DNA from: CAZVYJ01 sp964631565
Lineage (GTDB): Bacteria; Planctomycetota; Phycisphaerae; SM23-33
NCBI GenBank assembly: GCA_964631565.1
Contig: CAZVYJ010000025.1
Coordinates: 1-41,110 of the forward strand
Length of the DNA stretch: 41,110 nucleotides
Direction of reading: 5' to 3'
This document shows, one piece after another, positions 17,345 through 25,960 of this stretch (positions are counted from its first letter, which is position 1; each line of letters begins with the position of its first letter). The notes under the pieces are model-generated. The model was given only the letters and a program-made list of their open reading frames with translations, did no database searches and was not told the origin of the DNA. Position numbers and translations under genes: made by a program.

Positions 17345-17755
17345 GTGAATAAAAAAGAGCTTTTGGACAGGCTTACCGATTTTCCCGTTCGCATAATAAA
17401 ACTGACGAAGGCAATGCCGTCAGATATTTCTGGCAGGACGATAGGCAAACAGATTGTCGCATCTGGAACAAGTATTGTTGCCAATCTGGAAGAAGCTTTT
17501 GGAACGGTCAGCCACAGGGATTTTCTTAACAAGTATGTTGTCGCTCTCAAGGAAGCCAGGGAAACACTGAGATGGCTGAAGATATTGGACAAGGCCGAAA
17601 TGGTTAATCACAATCTTCTTGATCCACTTCTTGTTGAAGCTGATGAAATTGTTGCTATTCTGGCCAGTTCGGTAAAGACGATACAGAAGAATCTGAAGAG
17701 TCATGTCAGCCGCAATCCTCGCCCTCGGCAGAACCGGGTCAAGGATCTCGGATGA
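17345..17755 (+). CDS. Four-helix-bundle protein (23S rRNA intervening-sequence type)
   Basis: A 136-aa protein of the S23/four-helix-bundle family, also related to the Avd accessory proteins of diversity-generating retroelements. Seen: LTDFPVRIIKLTKAMPSD, then GKQIVASGTSIVANLEEAFG, the family signature segment, and FLNKYVVALKEARETLRWLK. Members are encoded inside insertions in 23S rRNA or as free genes; the molecular role is unknown. I start at GTG 17345; the frame stays open to ATG 17243, but that would translate the repeat array as WIRDP units. The stop lies inside the right array, whose first units encode the final KDLG. Base composition is visibly less GC-rich than its neighbours. With inverted arrays on both sides it looks like a captured cassette between the cobalamin gene and truD. 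No reverse transcriptase or rRNA is nearby. Confidence 0.82.
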   Translation: MNKKELLDRLTDFPVRIIKLTKAMPSDISGRTIGKQIVASGTSIVANLEEAFGTVSHRDFLNKYVVALKEARETLRWLKILDKAEMVNHNLLDPLLVEADEIVAILASSVKTIQKNLKSHVSRNPRPRQNRVKDLG

Positions 17756-17777
17756 AGGATCTTGGATCGAGGATCAT
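17743..17777 (+). repeat. Heptad array, right border of the four-helix-bundle gene
   Basis: Five 7-bp units beginning GGATC or GGATG at 17743, 17750, 17757, 17764 and 17771, an exact period of 7. The array contains the stop codon of the four-helix-bundle gene and supplies the GAGG (17769-17772) used as the likely ribosome site of truD. Confidence 0.75.
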
Positions 17778-17779
17778 TA

Positions 17780-18985
17780 GTGTTGCCTTATTTGACAAAT
17801 GACCTTCCCGGCATCGGCGGGCGGATAAAGGAATATCTCGAAGATTTCTGCGTGGAGGAGATTCCGCTGTATGAACCATGCGGCGAAGGTACGCATGTTT
17901 ATTTCCGCGTGGTCAAGCGGGGCATTCCGACACCGGCAGCCGTCGACCGCATCGCGAAATACATGGGCGTCAAACCGGCGGACATCGGCTTTGCGGGCAT
18001 GAAGGACGCCAAGGCCGTCACCAGCCAGGTCATGAGCATTGAGCATGTCGATCCCGACAAACTTGCCGCCTATCGCGACCGGGACATGGAAATCGTCTGG
18101 ACGTCGCGACACACCAACAAGCTTCGTACGGGGCATCTTGCAGGCAACAGGTTTGCGGTCCGCATACGCGGCGTGGGGCGGGCGCAGCTGGCCGACGCCG
18201 AGCGGATACTGGAAGTTCTCAAGACGCGCGGCGCTCCGAATTATTTCGGCCCGCAGCGGTTCGGCGGCAGGGGCGACACGCACCTGCTCGGCGAGGCGCT
18301 CGTGCGGAACGACCTCGACGAATTCATATCGATTTTTCTCGGGCGGCCGCAGGATGACGACCCGCCAGACTGCAAGGCCGCACGGGATGCCTTCGATTCC
18401 GGCTATTTCAACAGGGCGCTGGACCGCTGGCCGTGGCACTACACCAATGAACGAAAGGCGCTTTCGATCTACAGGAAAAAGCGGCATGTCGGGCCGGCCG
18501 TCGCCATTATCGACAAGCGGATGAAGCGATTATATGTCTCGGCGTTCCAGAGCGAGCTGTTCAATGAAGTGCTCTCGCGCCGGATTGACAGCATCGACCG
18601 CGTTTTTGCCGGCGACCTGGCGTGCAAAACTGATACGGGCGGCGTGTTCACTGTGGAAGATGTCGCCGCCGAGCAGGAAAGGGCGGATAGATTTGAGATA
18701 AGCCCGACCGGCATGGTTCCCGGCTATCGCAGCAGCCTTGCCGAAGGCGAGCCGGGAAAAATCGAGCGGGAAGTTCTCGCCGCACACAATATCGGGCTTG
18801 ACCAGTTCAAGCACATCGGCCCGCTGAAAATTTCCGGCTCGCGCAGGGCCTTGCGGTTCCGGCTGGCCGACTGCGGCATTTCGCCGGGGCGCGATGAACG
18901 CGGCGAATACCTGGAGCTGAAGTTTACTGCGGAAGCCGGCTGCTACGCCACCGTGGTGCTCCGCGAGATTATGAAAAACGATTGA
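17780..18985 (+). CDS. truD: tRNA pseudouridine(13) synthase TruD
   Basis: TruD converts U13 of tRNA-Glu (and others) to pseudouridine. The 401-aa protein has the TruD motifs: a DFCVEEIPLYEPCGEGTHVY N-terminus, GFAGMKDAKAVTSQ with catalytic Asp76, NYFGPQRFGGRGDTH, and a late LRFRLADCGISPG segment. The start is uncertain: GTG 17780 sits 7 nt after GAGG, with TTG 17783 next to it. The ribosome site lies in the last units of the heptad array, so insertion of that array may have replaced the native leader. Transcription probably continues from upstream or starts in the array. Confidence 0.94.
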   Translation: MLPYLTNDLPGIGGRIKEYLEDFCVEEIPLYEPCGEGTHVYFRVVKRGIPTPAAVDRIAKYMGVKPADIGFAGMKDAKAVTSQVMSIEHVDPDKLAAYRDRDMEIVWTSRHTNKLRTGHLAGNRFAVRIRGVGRAQLADAERILEVLKTRGAPNYFGPQRFGGRGDTHLLGEALVRNDLDEFISIFLGRPQDDDPPDCKAARDAFDSGYFNRALDRWPWHYTNERKALSIYRKKRHVGPAVAIIDKRMKRLYVSAFQSELFNEVLSRRIDSIDRVFAGDLACKTDTGGVFTVEDVAAEQERADRFEISPTGMVPGYRSSLAEGEPGKIEREVLAAHNIGLDQFKHIGPLKISGSRRALRFRLADCGISPGRDERGEYLELKFTAEAGCYATVVLREIMKND

Positions 18986-19011
18986 ATCGTCTTAGAATCC
19001 ATAACAGAATG

Positions 19012-19098
19012 AACCACAGAGTTCACAGCGAACACGAAGTAAACACACAGATACTTTCGAATGCTGCATTCTTGGTGCCCTCTGTGTCCTTTGTGGTT
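19012..19098. repeat. Nonamer-period inverted repeat element
   Basis: Left arm units of about 9 bp (ACCACAGAG, TTCACAGCG, AACACGAAG) from 19013 are mirrored by a right arm (GGTGCCCTC, TGTGTCCTT, TGTGGTT) ending at 19098. The outer ends AACCACA and TGTGGTT pair perfectly. It fills the gap between convergent truD and the AsmA-like gene, with no gene inside. A single-armed trace of the same period lies at 28216-28242. Confidence 0.6.
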
Positions 19099-19136
19099 CA
19101 GGTTGTTTTTGTTAGGTTTTCTTATTAAACTGCCGT

Positions 19137-20609
19137 TTATTCTTCGGGCCGGGTTTTGCTGCCGTTTCCGTTTTTGCCTTTTGACCAGTCGAACAGGTTC
19201 AGCACGCTGCCGCCCAGTTCTCCGCCGCCTTCCATGCTCGCCTTCAGGAAGTCGACCGTCCCTTTGGCCAGGTCCGTGAGCGGCTCCTTGTGGATGAGCT
19301 TGTCGGCAGGGTCGTCCCATTTGCCGACTATGTGGAGGCGGAAAACTTTCTTCAGCAGGCTCGTGATGGGACCTTTGGACAGAATCGGTATTGCCGAGAA
19401 CGCGTTGCGAATATGGCTGAACTGGGCGGCCACGACATACACGTTGATATCTTTGGTCGTCAGGTTGACGGTTCCGCCCGGCTCGCCTTCGATGGCGAAA
19501 GATTCGCTTGAATAGTGGCAGCCCGGCTTGAGGACCACCACCGGCCAGACATAACTGCAGGCCATCTCGATGTCCGACTGGGTCTTGGCGTCATAGGCTT
19601 CGACGCCGATGGTTTCGGCGACGTCTTTCGCCAGGCCGCGATTCTGGGAATCGATATCATCCACGAACATTGCGAAGTCGCCGGCCAGATTTTCGAGTTT
19701 CAGGTCGGGGCACGCGAAGGTCGTCTGTATTGTTATCGTGCCGCTGGTTGTTTCGGCCTTGCCCTGCAGGGATTTTTGCAGCAGGGGGATGCTGGCTTCT
19801 ATCAGCGCCATTCGCCCGTCCATGCCGTAGTCTCCGGCTTTTTTGGATATCTCGGCGCTGCCCTGCAGAATTCCTCGTCCGCCCGTTCTGCCGTAAAAAA
19901 TTCGGATGCCGATAACGCGATTGTTGGCCTGCCCGGTTACGCTGATCGACGCCCTCAGCCTGCTTATCAGTTCTCCGTATTCCGTCGAGACGCTGAATTT
20001 TTGCAGGAGGACTTTTTCGTCCTTCGGGACGATTTGGCCGTCTATCGCTATTTGCCGCTGCTGGTGGCGGAAGCTGACTGCATATTCGTCGCTCTCTCGC
20101 ACGCATTGCAGCGAGAATGCTTCGCTAGGCTGCGGGGCGCCGTCGTCGACTTTCGTAAACGACGCATTTGCGATTGTCAGCGAATGCAGGTCCACGCTTG
20201 AGGGTTCGTCTGAGTCGGATTGCGACTCTGCAATCGGCAGGTCGCACTCGCCGTCTATGAAATGCGCGAATATGTCAAACCCGTCGATGTTCGCGTCAGT
20301 AAGCATCGGCGCGGAGCCGAGCCAGTTCTCAAGCGTTATTGCGGCGTTTTTGACATGCAGCCAGTCGCGCCCGTCGCGGTCGGTCAGTTTCACGTCGTGA
20401 AGAACCGCTGAACCTGACAGGTCGAATTCGACATCTCCGATTTCAACCTTTCCGTCCCAGTATTCAGCCAGCGCGGCGCTGACTCTGTCTCTTATAATGC
20501 CTGGAATAATCCAGAATTTCGCCGCTATAACCGTCGCTGCTGCAAGCACGACAAGCAGAAGCAGCGTGTATAAAACGATTTTCCTGAACCATTTTTTTCT
20601 GTTCGGCAT
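19137..20609 (-). CDS. AsmA/DUF748-like membrane-anchored protein
   Basis: A 490-aa protein with one N-terminal transmembrane helix (IVLYTLLLLVVLAAATVIAA, about residues 8-28). A large periplasmic region follows whose start (VSAALAEYWDGKVEIGDVEF, then SAVLHDVKLTDRDG and AAITLENW) matches the AsmA/TamB/DUF748 group of bridge-like envelope proteins. These are linked to lipid transport or outer-membrane assembly. The C-terminal part (FRLHIVGKWDDPADKLIHKE) is the usual ending. I start at ATG 20609; upstream in-frame codons run into the neighbour's promoter region. It is divergent from the DUF547 lipoprotein gene, 58 bp apart. Exact family membership is probable rather than certain. Confidence 0.7.
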   Translation of the reverse strand: MPNRKKWFRKIVLYTLLLLVVLAAATVIAAKFWIIPGIIRDRVSAALAEYWDGKVEIGDVEFDLSGSAVLHDVKLTDRDGRDWLHVKNAAITLENWLGSAPMLTDANIDGFDIFAHFIDGECDLPIAESQSDSDEPSSVDLHSLTIANASFTKVDDGAPQPSEAFSLQCVRESDEYAVSFRHQQRQIAIDGQIVPKDEKVLLQKFSVSTEYGELISRLRASISVTGQANNRVIGIRIFYGRTGGRGILQGSAEISKKAGDYGMDGRMALIEASIPLLQKSLQGKAETTSGTITIQTTFACPDLKLENLAGDFAMFVDDIDSQNRGLAKDVAETIGVEAYDAKTQSDIEMACSYVWPVVVLKPGCHYSSESFAIEGEPGGTVNLTTKDINVYVVAAQFSHIRNAFSAIPILSKGPITSLLKKVFRLHIVGKWDDPADKLIHKEPLTDLAKGTVDFLKASMEGGGELGGSVLNLFDWSKGKNGNGSKTRPEE

Positions 20610-20667
20610 CCGGCCCTCTGAAAATCTTGTTGCCTCCCGGGCAACCTTTGCAGTTACAATCATTGCC

Positions 20668-21477
20668 ATGAATCGCTTACGTTGCAAGCATGGTTTGGTC
20701 GGATTGTTATTTGTTCTGGCTGCGGGGTGCACGCCGGCCGTCCAGCTGGATACATCCGGCGTTACGCCCAGGGTGGACTATTCCGACCTTGGGACGGTTC
20801 TGCACGCGGCGGTCGACGAAAAGGGCCTGCTCGTGCCCGAACTGCTTGACGACGTTACCGATAACATCGCCGCGCAGGTCAAGCTGCTTGCCGTCACGGG
20901 GCCTACAGTCACGCCGGAGCTTTTCAAAACCCGCCCGGAAAGGCTGGCGTACTGGTACAACGCCAGGGCGCTCTGGGCGATAGAGCTGAGCCGGCTGAAG
21001 CAGTTTCCCAAGAGGCTTTGGCCGTCCGAATACCACCAACGTGAGTTTCCGCTCGACGGGCGGCAGCTTTCGCTGGAGAAAATCGACGAGATACTTTCGG
21101 CCGACAGCGACTGGAGAACGGTTGTCGCGGCCCCCGACGTTTCGCACGAACGGGCCGGCCTGCCTCAAAAGCCGTTCACGGCCGATGATATCGAGGGGCA
21201 GATTCAAAAACGGTTCTCCGACTTCATCGACGACGACCGCCGCTTCATCATAGATGTCGAAAACAGGCAGATAATCATTCCGCCGGAGATGTGGCAGTTC
21301 CGGGATATGCTGATTCGCAGGTACAACGAGACGTATCATACCGAGGGGGCCGACTTCATCACGGCTCTGCTGCCGTATGTTGAAGGTTCGCCTCTCCGCC
21401 GCCTGCAGGATGCAATCGGGTACAAATGCGTGCGCAGGCAGAAAACCTGGCTGCATTCGCTGCTGAAAGAAGAATAA
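20668..21477 (+). CDS. DUF547-family lipoprotein
   Basis: A 269-aa predicted lipoprotein: signal peptide LVGLLFVLAAGC with a lipobox AAGC at about residue 21. The body matches DUF547, shown by RLAYWYNARALWAIELS (the family's AFWINAYNAL-type helix), FDLEEF-like FPLDGRQLSLEKIDEI, and RRFIIDVENRQIIIPPEMWQ. The last ~50 residues (ALLPYVEG) also fit. DUF547 proteins are widespread in Gram-negative envelopes and their function is unknown. The ATG at 20668 begins the signal peptide; the open frame upstream overlaps the divergent gene and is not used. Confidence 0.75.
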   Translation: MNRLRCKHGLVGLLFVLAAGCTPAVQLDTSGVTPRVDYSDLGTVLHAAVDEKGLLVPELLDDVTDNIAAQVKLLAVTGPTVTPELFKTRPERLAYWYNARALWAIELSRLKQFPKRLWPSEYHQREFPLDGRQLSLEKIDEILSADSDWRTVVAAPDVSHERAGLPQKPFTADDIEGQIQKRFSDFIDDDRRFIIDVENRQIIIPPEMWQFRDMLIRRYNETYHTEGADFITALLPYVEGSPLRRLQDAIGYKCVRRQKTWLHSLLKEE

Positions 21478-21499
21478 GCCTGGTTGCAGACTGCCGGAT

Positions 21500-21895
21500 T
21501 TACTCGCCGCCGAGGATTTTCTTGGCCTTTTTCAGATCCGCGAGCTTGAAGACGGCAGTCGTGTGTTCGCCGGCCCGGCCGCCCGTCGCGTAGGCGTAGG
21601 TGATGTTCACATGATTGTCAGCCAGCTTTTTGGCTATCCTTGAAAATTCGCCGGGCGTGTGCTCGATATCCATCACGAGCACCTCGGCCTCGGTCCAGCG
21701 GTCGGAATGCTCGGTGAGAACTTTGCGGGTTTTTTCGGTGTCGTCGCAGACTATCCGCAGCGTGCCATGCTCGCCTGAGTCCATAAGCGCCAGGGCCTTG
21801 ATGTTGATTTTCGCCTTGGCCAACTCTTCGGTTATACCGGCCAGCACGCCGGGTTTGTTGACGAGGAAAATGGAAAATTGTGTATCAATCTGCAT
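21500..21895 (-). CDS. Tandem ACT-domain protein
   Basis: A 131-aa cytoplasmic protein of two ACT domains: FSIFLVNKPGVLAGITEELA (about 7-26) opens the first and DIEHTPGEFSRIAKKLADNH (about 76-95) the second. ACT domains bind amino acids and usually control enzymes; free tandem ACT proteins are probable sensors or regulatory subunits. The ligand cannot be told from sequence. It converges with the DUF547 gene, 22 bp away, and is followed by tsaB upstream on the same strand (gap 65 bp), perhaps as one transcript. Confidence 0.85.
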   Translation of the reverse strand: MQIDTQFSIFLVNKPGVLAGITEELAKAKINIKALALMDSGEHGTLRIVCDDTEKTRKVLTEHSDRWTEAEVLVMDIEHTPGEFSRIAKKLADNHVNITYAYATGGRAGEHTTAVFKLADLKKAKKILGGE

Positions 21896-21960
21896 GAGGT
21901 CGTTCCTTTGTCAGATGGCTGTTTCCATTCTATACCACAATGGCGAAACCCACAACACCG

Positions 21961-22662
21961 CTAAGGCTGCTGCCTGAGGTTCCACAGCCTGACGGCCTCC
22001 GGCTCGCGCACGTAAACGGGCAGCAGCCTGTGGTATTCGGTGAATTCGCCCCGGGCGGACATTTTCCTGCCGACCCGCCAGATGCTCTCGGCCGTCGGCA
22101 GCCGCAGCGATTCATCCGCCGCGGTTATGCCTTCGCCGGTTATTTTATGGTAGTTCAGGGCCTCGCCGCTGAGCGTCAGGGGCGAGGGTGCGGCTGCGAT
22201 GAACTGCTCAGCCGTCATCACGCCGGGCCGGCCGATGGAGGCTATTTCGCCCCTCGCGTCTGTCCGGGTGAACAGGCTGCAGTAAAAAAGGTCGTCCTTG
22301 GCGTCCAGCAGCACGCCGAGATGCCGCCAGTCGAGGCTGCGGGCGTTTTCGGCGACAGCCTGCGGCGTTGGCACGGCGACACAGCGGATTTTCGGCAGCA
22401 TCTGGCCGAGCGTGCGTGCGACGGTTATGCCGACCCGCAGGCCGGTGAAGCTGCCCGGCCCGGCGGCGACGTAGACTTCGTTGATGTCGGCCGGCTTCAG
22501 GGCGGCTTCGGCCAGCAGGTCGCGCAGGCGGGCTACCAGCTGGGTGGCCTGCCTTGCCGACGCGTCAAAATCGTGGCGCCTGGCGAGCCTGTCGCCGATG
22601 CCTATCGCAACGCCTCCGGTGCGGCAGGAGGTCTCAATAGCTATGGAAACAACTTCATTCAT
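21961..22662 (-). CDS. tsaB: tRNA threonylcarbamoyladenosine protein TsaB
   Basis: TsaB is the non-catalytic partner of TsaD in making t6A37 in ANN-decoding tRNAs. The 233-aa protein has the ASKHA-fold N-terminus VVSIAIETSCRTGGVAIGIG and the family signature VYVAAGPGSFTGLRVGITVA. A weakly conserved C-terminal half follows. I start at ATG 22662, which gives the normal N-terminus; the longer frame to 22740 has no support. tsaD, tsaC and tsaE are not in the window. Confidence 0.93.
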   Translation of the reverse strand: MNEVVSIAIETSCRTGGVAIGIGDRLARRHDFDASARQATQLVARLRDLLAEAALKPADINEVYVAAGPGSFTGLRVGITVARTLGQMLPKIRCVAVPTPQAVAENARSLDWRHLGVLLDAKDDLFYCSLFTRTDARGEIASIGRPGVMTAEQFIAAAPSPLTLSGEALNYHKITGEGITAADESLRLPTAESIWRVGRKMSARGEFTEYHRLLPVYVREPEAVRLWNLRQQP

Positions 22663-22766
22663 GACAAAACCTTGTGCGTTTATTCTATTGCCTGCCGCCC
22701 CGGCGTCCAGTTCAAACAGCCCGCCGCCGGCAAACGGCATTTGACAGTCACCTACGTTGCCCGCTA

Positions 22767-22920
22767 AGCTGCGTGCAATATTTGCTTTATTGCACGCAGC
22801 TAGGGCAGGAGAAAGTGGAAAGCAGAACGTATAAAAAGCAGTAAAAAACTCCGGGGCAATCGGATTGCAGATAAGAGCGACTCTCCTGCGGTCTACTTTC
22901 TCCCTGCTGCTCTCTTAAAA
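22767..22920. repeat. Composite hairpin repeat element, copy B
   Basis: It opens with a perfect 14-bp hairpin (22767-22780 with 22788-22801, 7-nt loop). Purine-rich GGCAGGAGAAAGTGGA follows, then a spacer and a right half CTCTCCTGCGGTCT continuing CTACTTTCTCCCTGCT, which is complementary to the purine-rich arm. The order hairpin, purine arm, spacer, CTSWCCTGCGGTCT half is the same as copy A at 6595-6750. It occupies most of the 321-bp gap between divergent tsaB and the phosphoesterase gene; I see no gene there. Confidence 0.6.
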
Positions 22921-22983
22921 TACTATTCAAACGTTGTTGCGTACAGCGTAGCATAAAGTGATTCGCGGAAAAGGTGACTTCGG

Positions 22984-23757
22984 ATGATAGCGGTTATAAG
23001 CGACATTCATGCGAATATACCGGCGTTGAAGGCGGTGCTGGACGATATCCGTCCGCGCAATGTCGAGCAGATAATCTGCCTCGGCGACGTTGTGGGCTAC
23101 GGCCCGGACCCCAAGGAATGCCTGGACATGCTCATGGACGCCGCGTCGGTGACGCTCATGGGCAACCATGACTTTGCCGTGATGTATGAGCCGACCAAGT
23201 TCAATATCGGCGCGGAGGCGGCCTGCTTCTGGACGCGCAAGCAGCTCGAGCAGGAGCCTGACGAGGCCAAGCGAGCCAAGCGCTGGCAGTTCCTCGGCAA
23301 CCTGCCCGTAAAGCACGTGATTTCGGGCGAGAACTACGGCATGGGCGAGCTTGCGTTTGTTCACGGCAGCCCGCGCCGCCCGATTAACGAATACATTTTC
23401 CCGGACGATATCTACAACGCGCCGAACAAGATAAGCGGGCTTTTCGAGCGGTTCAGCCACCTGTGCTTCGTAGGGCATACGCACGTGCCGGGCGTCTTCA
23501 TCGACACGCCGGATTTCTACAGCCCTGACGAACTTGGCGGCATATACGAAGTCGAGCCGAACCGCAAGGCCATGATTAACGTAGGATCGGTCGGCCAGCC
23601 TCGCGACCGCGACCCCCGCGCCAGCTACGCTCTTATCGAGCCGGGCGCGATCCGCTTTGTGAGAGTCGAATACGACGTCGAGTCGGTTATCGAGCAGGTT
23701 TACGCGATAGATGAGCTTGACGATTATCTGGGCAGCCGCCTCAAGGAAGGCCGCTGA
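22984..23757 (+). CDS. Calcineurin-like metallophosphoesterase
   Basis: A 257-aa two-metal phosphoesterase of the YfcE/MJ0936-like group. All metal-binding motifs are present: SDIHAN (D7, H9), GDVVGYGPDP, GNHD, VHGSP and GHTHVPG. The family acts on phosphodiesters or phosphomonoesters, sometimes cyclic nucleotides; the substrate is unknown. AAGGTGA precedes the ATG. yidC starts 10 nt after its stop, so the two are probably co-transcribed. Confidence 0.9.
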   Translation: MIAVISDIHANIPALKAVLDDIRPRNVEQIICLGDVVGYGPDPKECLDMLMDAASVTLMGNHDFAVMYEPTKFNIGAEAACFWTRKQLEQEPDEAKRAKRWQFLGNLPVKHVISGENYGMGELAFVHGSPRRPINEYIFPDDIYNAPNKISGLFERFSHLCFVGHTHVPGVFIDTPDFYSPDELGGIYEVEPNRKAMINVGSVGQPRDRDPRASYALIEPGAIRFVRVEYDVESVIEQVYAIDELDDYLGSRLKEGR

Positions 23758-23767
23758 GGAGCAACTA

Positions 23768-25894
23768 GTGAAAAATTCGCGATTTTTGATCATGATTCTC
23801 ATACTCGGGGCCGGCCTGATGCTTATGAACATGTACATCAGCAACCGGGCAGCCGAGAATAAGAAAAACTCCGAAGAAAATTCGCCGGCCGCCACTCAGC
23901 CGGACCAGTCCGCAACCCAGCCTGACCAGGCTGCAGCCGGGCAGGATAAACCCGAACAGGTCGCCGAAAAGCCTGAAGAAGCGGCTACGGGCAAAATCAA
24001 GTGGTACGATAACAGGAAGAAAGACGGCGAAGACGTTTATCTCGGCTCGCTGGTCAAGGACGATGATTACCTTTTGTCACTGCAGATAGACCCGCGCGGA
24101 GCCGGTGTTTACTCCGCAAAACTCACACAGGAGTTTGTAACTGTGGAAGACAAACGCCTGTGGGAAAAAGACCCGAAGGAATATGAGAAACTGCAGCAGG
24201 CCGAGCCGGAAAAATATAAGGGACACTACAGCGTTCTGAACCCGGTTTATCGCGAGAAAAATCATCTGCTGTCATATGCGACAGGCGAACTGAAGATTTA
24301 TCTCGGAGAAGACGAAAAGCCGGCCCGGACGGTGGACTTGGCCGGGGTTTACTGGCAGAGGACCGTCGCGGAACCCACAGTCGGGAAAGACAGCCAGAGC
24401 ATGAGCTTTTACTACAAACTCTGGCGATCGGTCGGTGACGGCCCGCTGCAGGAAATACTCAAGATCACCAAGACCTACACTGTCCGCAAGAATGATTATT
24501 CCGTCGGCATGTCGCTGGCCTTTGAGAACCTCTCCGGCGAGAAACTCCGAATCTCGCTGGACCAGTTCGGTCCGACCGGCCTGAGGCGCGAAGACGTGAG
24601 CGGCGATACGAGGGAGGTTGTTTACGGCTGGTTTGACCCGGAAAAGGACAAGGTCAACGTAAAGGTGGAGAAAAAAAGCTCAGGCAAGTTTCTGGGCCTG
24701 TTCGGAAGCGATAAGCTGGGGCTTAACGACAGACAATATCCGTCGCACAGGTCCGATTCCGACGAGCCGGGGCTTTGGATCGCGGCCACCAACAAATTCT
24801 TCGCCTCGATAATGTATATCAAGCCGACCGGGAAAGGCGAACTCAACTCGCCAGACTGGAAGGCGAAATTCTATTACGCCGAGATTGAGGAGTGGAAAGA
24901 CTCAAGGACATTCCGGACAGGCGTTGAAATTCCGGAACTTGAACTGGCTGTCGGCTCGGCTGTGAAGCGGATGGATTTCGACATCTACGTCGGCCCAAAG
25001 AAACGCAGCATTTTCGAGGACAATAAGGACGAATATTTCAGGGAGGAATACAAGGATCTCCAGTACGTCGGCACGATAGACTTCGGCGGATGCTGGTGCA
25101 CTTTCACGTGGCTGGCGCTGGCCATGATGTGGCTGCTCCAGGTGTTCAGCGCGTTTGTCCACAACTGGGGCGTGGCGATTATCCTGCTGGTTATTCTTGT
25201 GCGCGTGGTTCTGCATCCGCTCACCAAGAAGAGCCAGGTCTCCATGATGAAGATGCAGAAACTCGCCCCGCAGATGCAAAAGCTCAAGGAAAAATACGCC
25301 GACGACCGCGAAGCGCTGCAGAAGGAAATGATGAAGTTCTACAAGGAGCAGGGCGCCTCGCCGATTCTCGGCTGCCTGCCGATGCTCATACAGATGCCTA
25401 TCTGGATCGCCCTGTGGACGGGCATAAGCGCGTCGTTCGAACTGAGGCACGCGGCGTTCCTGCCGTTCTGGCTGACAGACCTTGCCGCACCTGATGCCCT
25501 TATAAGCTGGAGCAAAGACCTCCCGCTTATAGGGCCGAGCTTCAACCTGCTGCCGCTTCTGATGGCCGTCGGCATGTACCTGCAGACCAAGCTGAATCCG
25601 TCGATGGCCGGTGCGGCGGCCACGCCAGACCAGCAGAAGCAGCAGAAAATGATGAAGGTGATGATGCCGGTCATTTTCACAATATTCCTGTACCAGGCGC
25701 CGTCCGGCGTGACGCTCTACATAATGGCGTCGATGTTCGGCAGCGTGCTGGAGCAGTACGTCATCCGCAAGCATATCCGGGAAAAGGAAGCTGCCGCAGC
25801 CGCTGCCGAGACCACCGTGAAAATGCCCGGCAAGGCCTCACGCGACAGCAGGCCGAAAAAACCCAAAGGCCCGTTCTGGATGAAACAGGGATAA
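23768..25894 (+). CDS. yidC: Membrane protein insertase YidC
   Basis: YidC inserts and folds inner-membrane proteins, alone or with SecYEG. The start is GTG 23768, 6 nt after GAGGAG, giving 708 aa; the open frame upstream overlaps the phosphoesterase gene. An N-terminal transmembrane helix (FLIMILILGAGLMLMNMYIS) is followed by a Gln/Glu/Pro-rich linker and a ~400-residue periplasmic domain. The conserved core begins near 440 (WCTFTWLALAMMWLLQVFSA, NWGVAIILLVILVRVVLHPL with the groove Arg). A cytoplasmic loop follows, then SPILGCLPMLIQMPIWIALW and a last helix VIFTIFLYQAPSGVTLYIMA. The tail is basic (RPKKPKGPFW). This is the Gram-negative long form; the usual neighbours rpmH, rnpA and mnmE are absent. 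Confidence 0.95.
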   Translation: MKNSRFLIMILILGAGLMLMNMYISNRAAENKKNSEENSPAATQPDQSATQPDQAAAGQDKPEQVAEKPEEAATGKIKWYDNRKKDGEDVYLGSLVKDDDYLLSLQIDPRGAGVYSAKLTQEFVTVEDKRLWEKDPKEYEKLQQAEPEKYKGHYSVLNPVYREKNHLLSYATGELKIYLGEDEKPARTVDLAGVYWQRTVAEPTVGKDSQSMSFYYKLWRSVGDGPLQEILKITKTYTVRKNDYSVGMSLAFENLSGEKLRISLDQFGPTGLRREDVSGDTREVVYGWFDPEKDKVNVKVEKKSSGKFLGLFGSDKLGLNDRQYPSHRSDSDEPGLWIAATNKFFASIMYIKPTGKGELNSPDWKAKFYYAEIEEWKDSRTFRTGVEIPELELAVGSAVKRMDFDIYVGPKKRSIFEDNKDEYFREEYKDLQYVGTIDFGGCWCTFTWLALAMMWLLQVFSAFVHNWGVAIILLVILVRVVLHPLTKKSQVSMMKMQKLAPQMQKLKEKYADDREALQKEMMKFYKEQGASPILGCLPMLIQMPIWIALWTGISASFELRHAAFLPFWLTDLAAPDALISWSKDLPLIGPSFNLLPLLMAVGMYLQTKLNPSMAGAAATPDQQKQQKMMKVMMPVIFTIFLYQAPSGVTLYIMASMFGSVLEQYVIRKHIREKEAAAAAAETTVKMPGKASRDSRPKKPKGPFWMKQG

Positions 25895-25912
25895 AAAACC
25901 GGGATTGCAAAT

Positions 25913-25960
25913 AAAACGCCAGGCCGCCGGACGAACCCGCCGGGACTCGGCGTTTTTTTA
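25913..25960. terminator. Terminator between convergent yidC and queC
   Basis: AAAACGCC (25913-25920) pairs with GGCGTTTT (25949-25956), enclosing a GC-rich loop with smaller CCGG pairings, and runs into seven T residues. The A-run on the left arm makes it usable on both strands, as expected between convergent genes. It overlaps the end of queC. Confidence 0.65.

Noticed and set aside
17345..17755. Diversity-generating retroelement (Avd-like gene)
   Set aside because: No reverse transcriptase, template repeat or variable gene nearby; only the small bundle protein is present.
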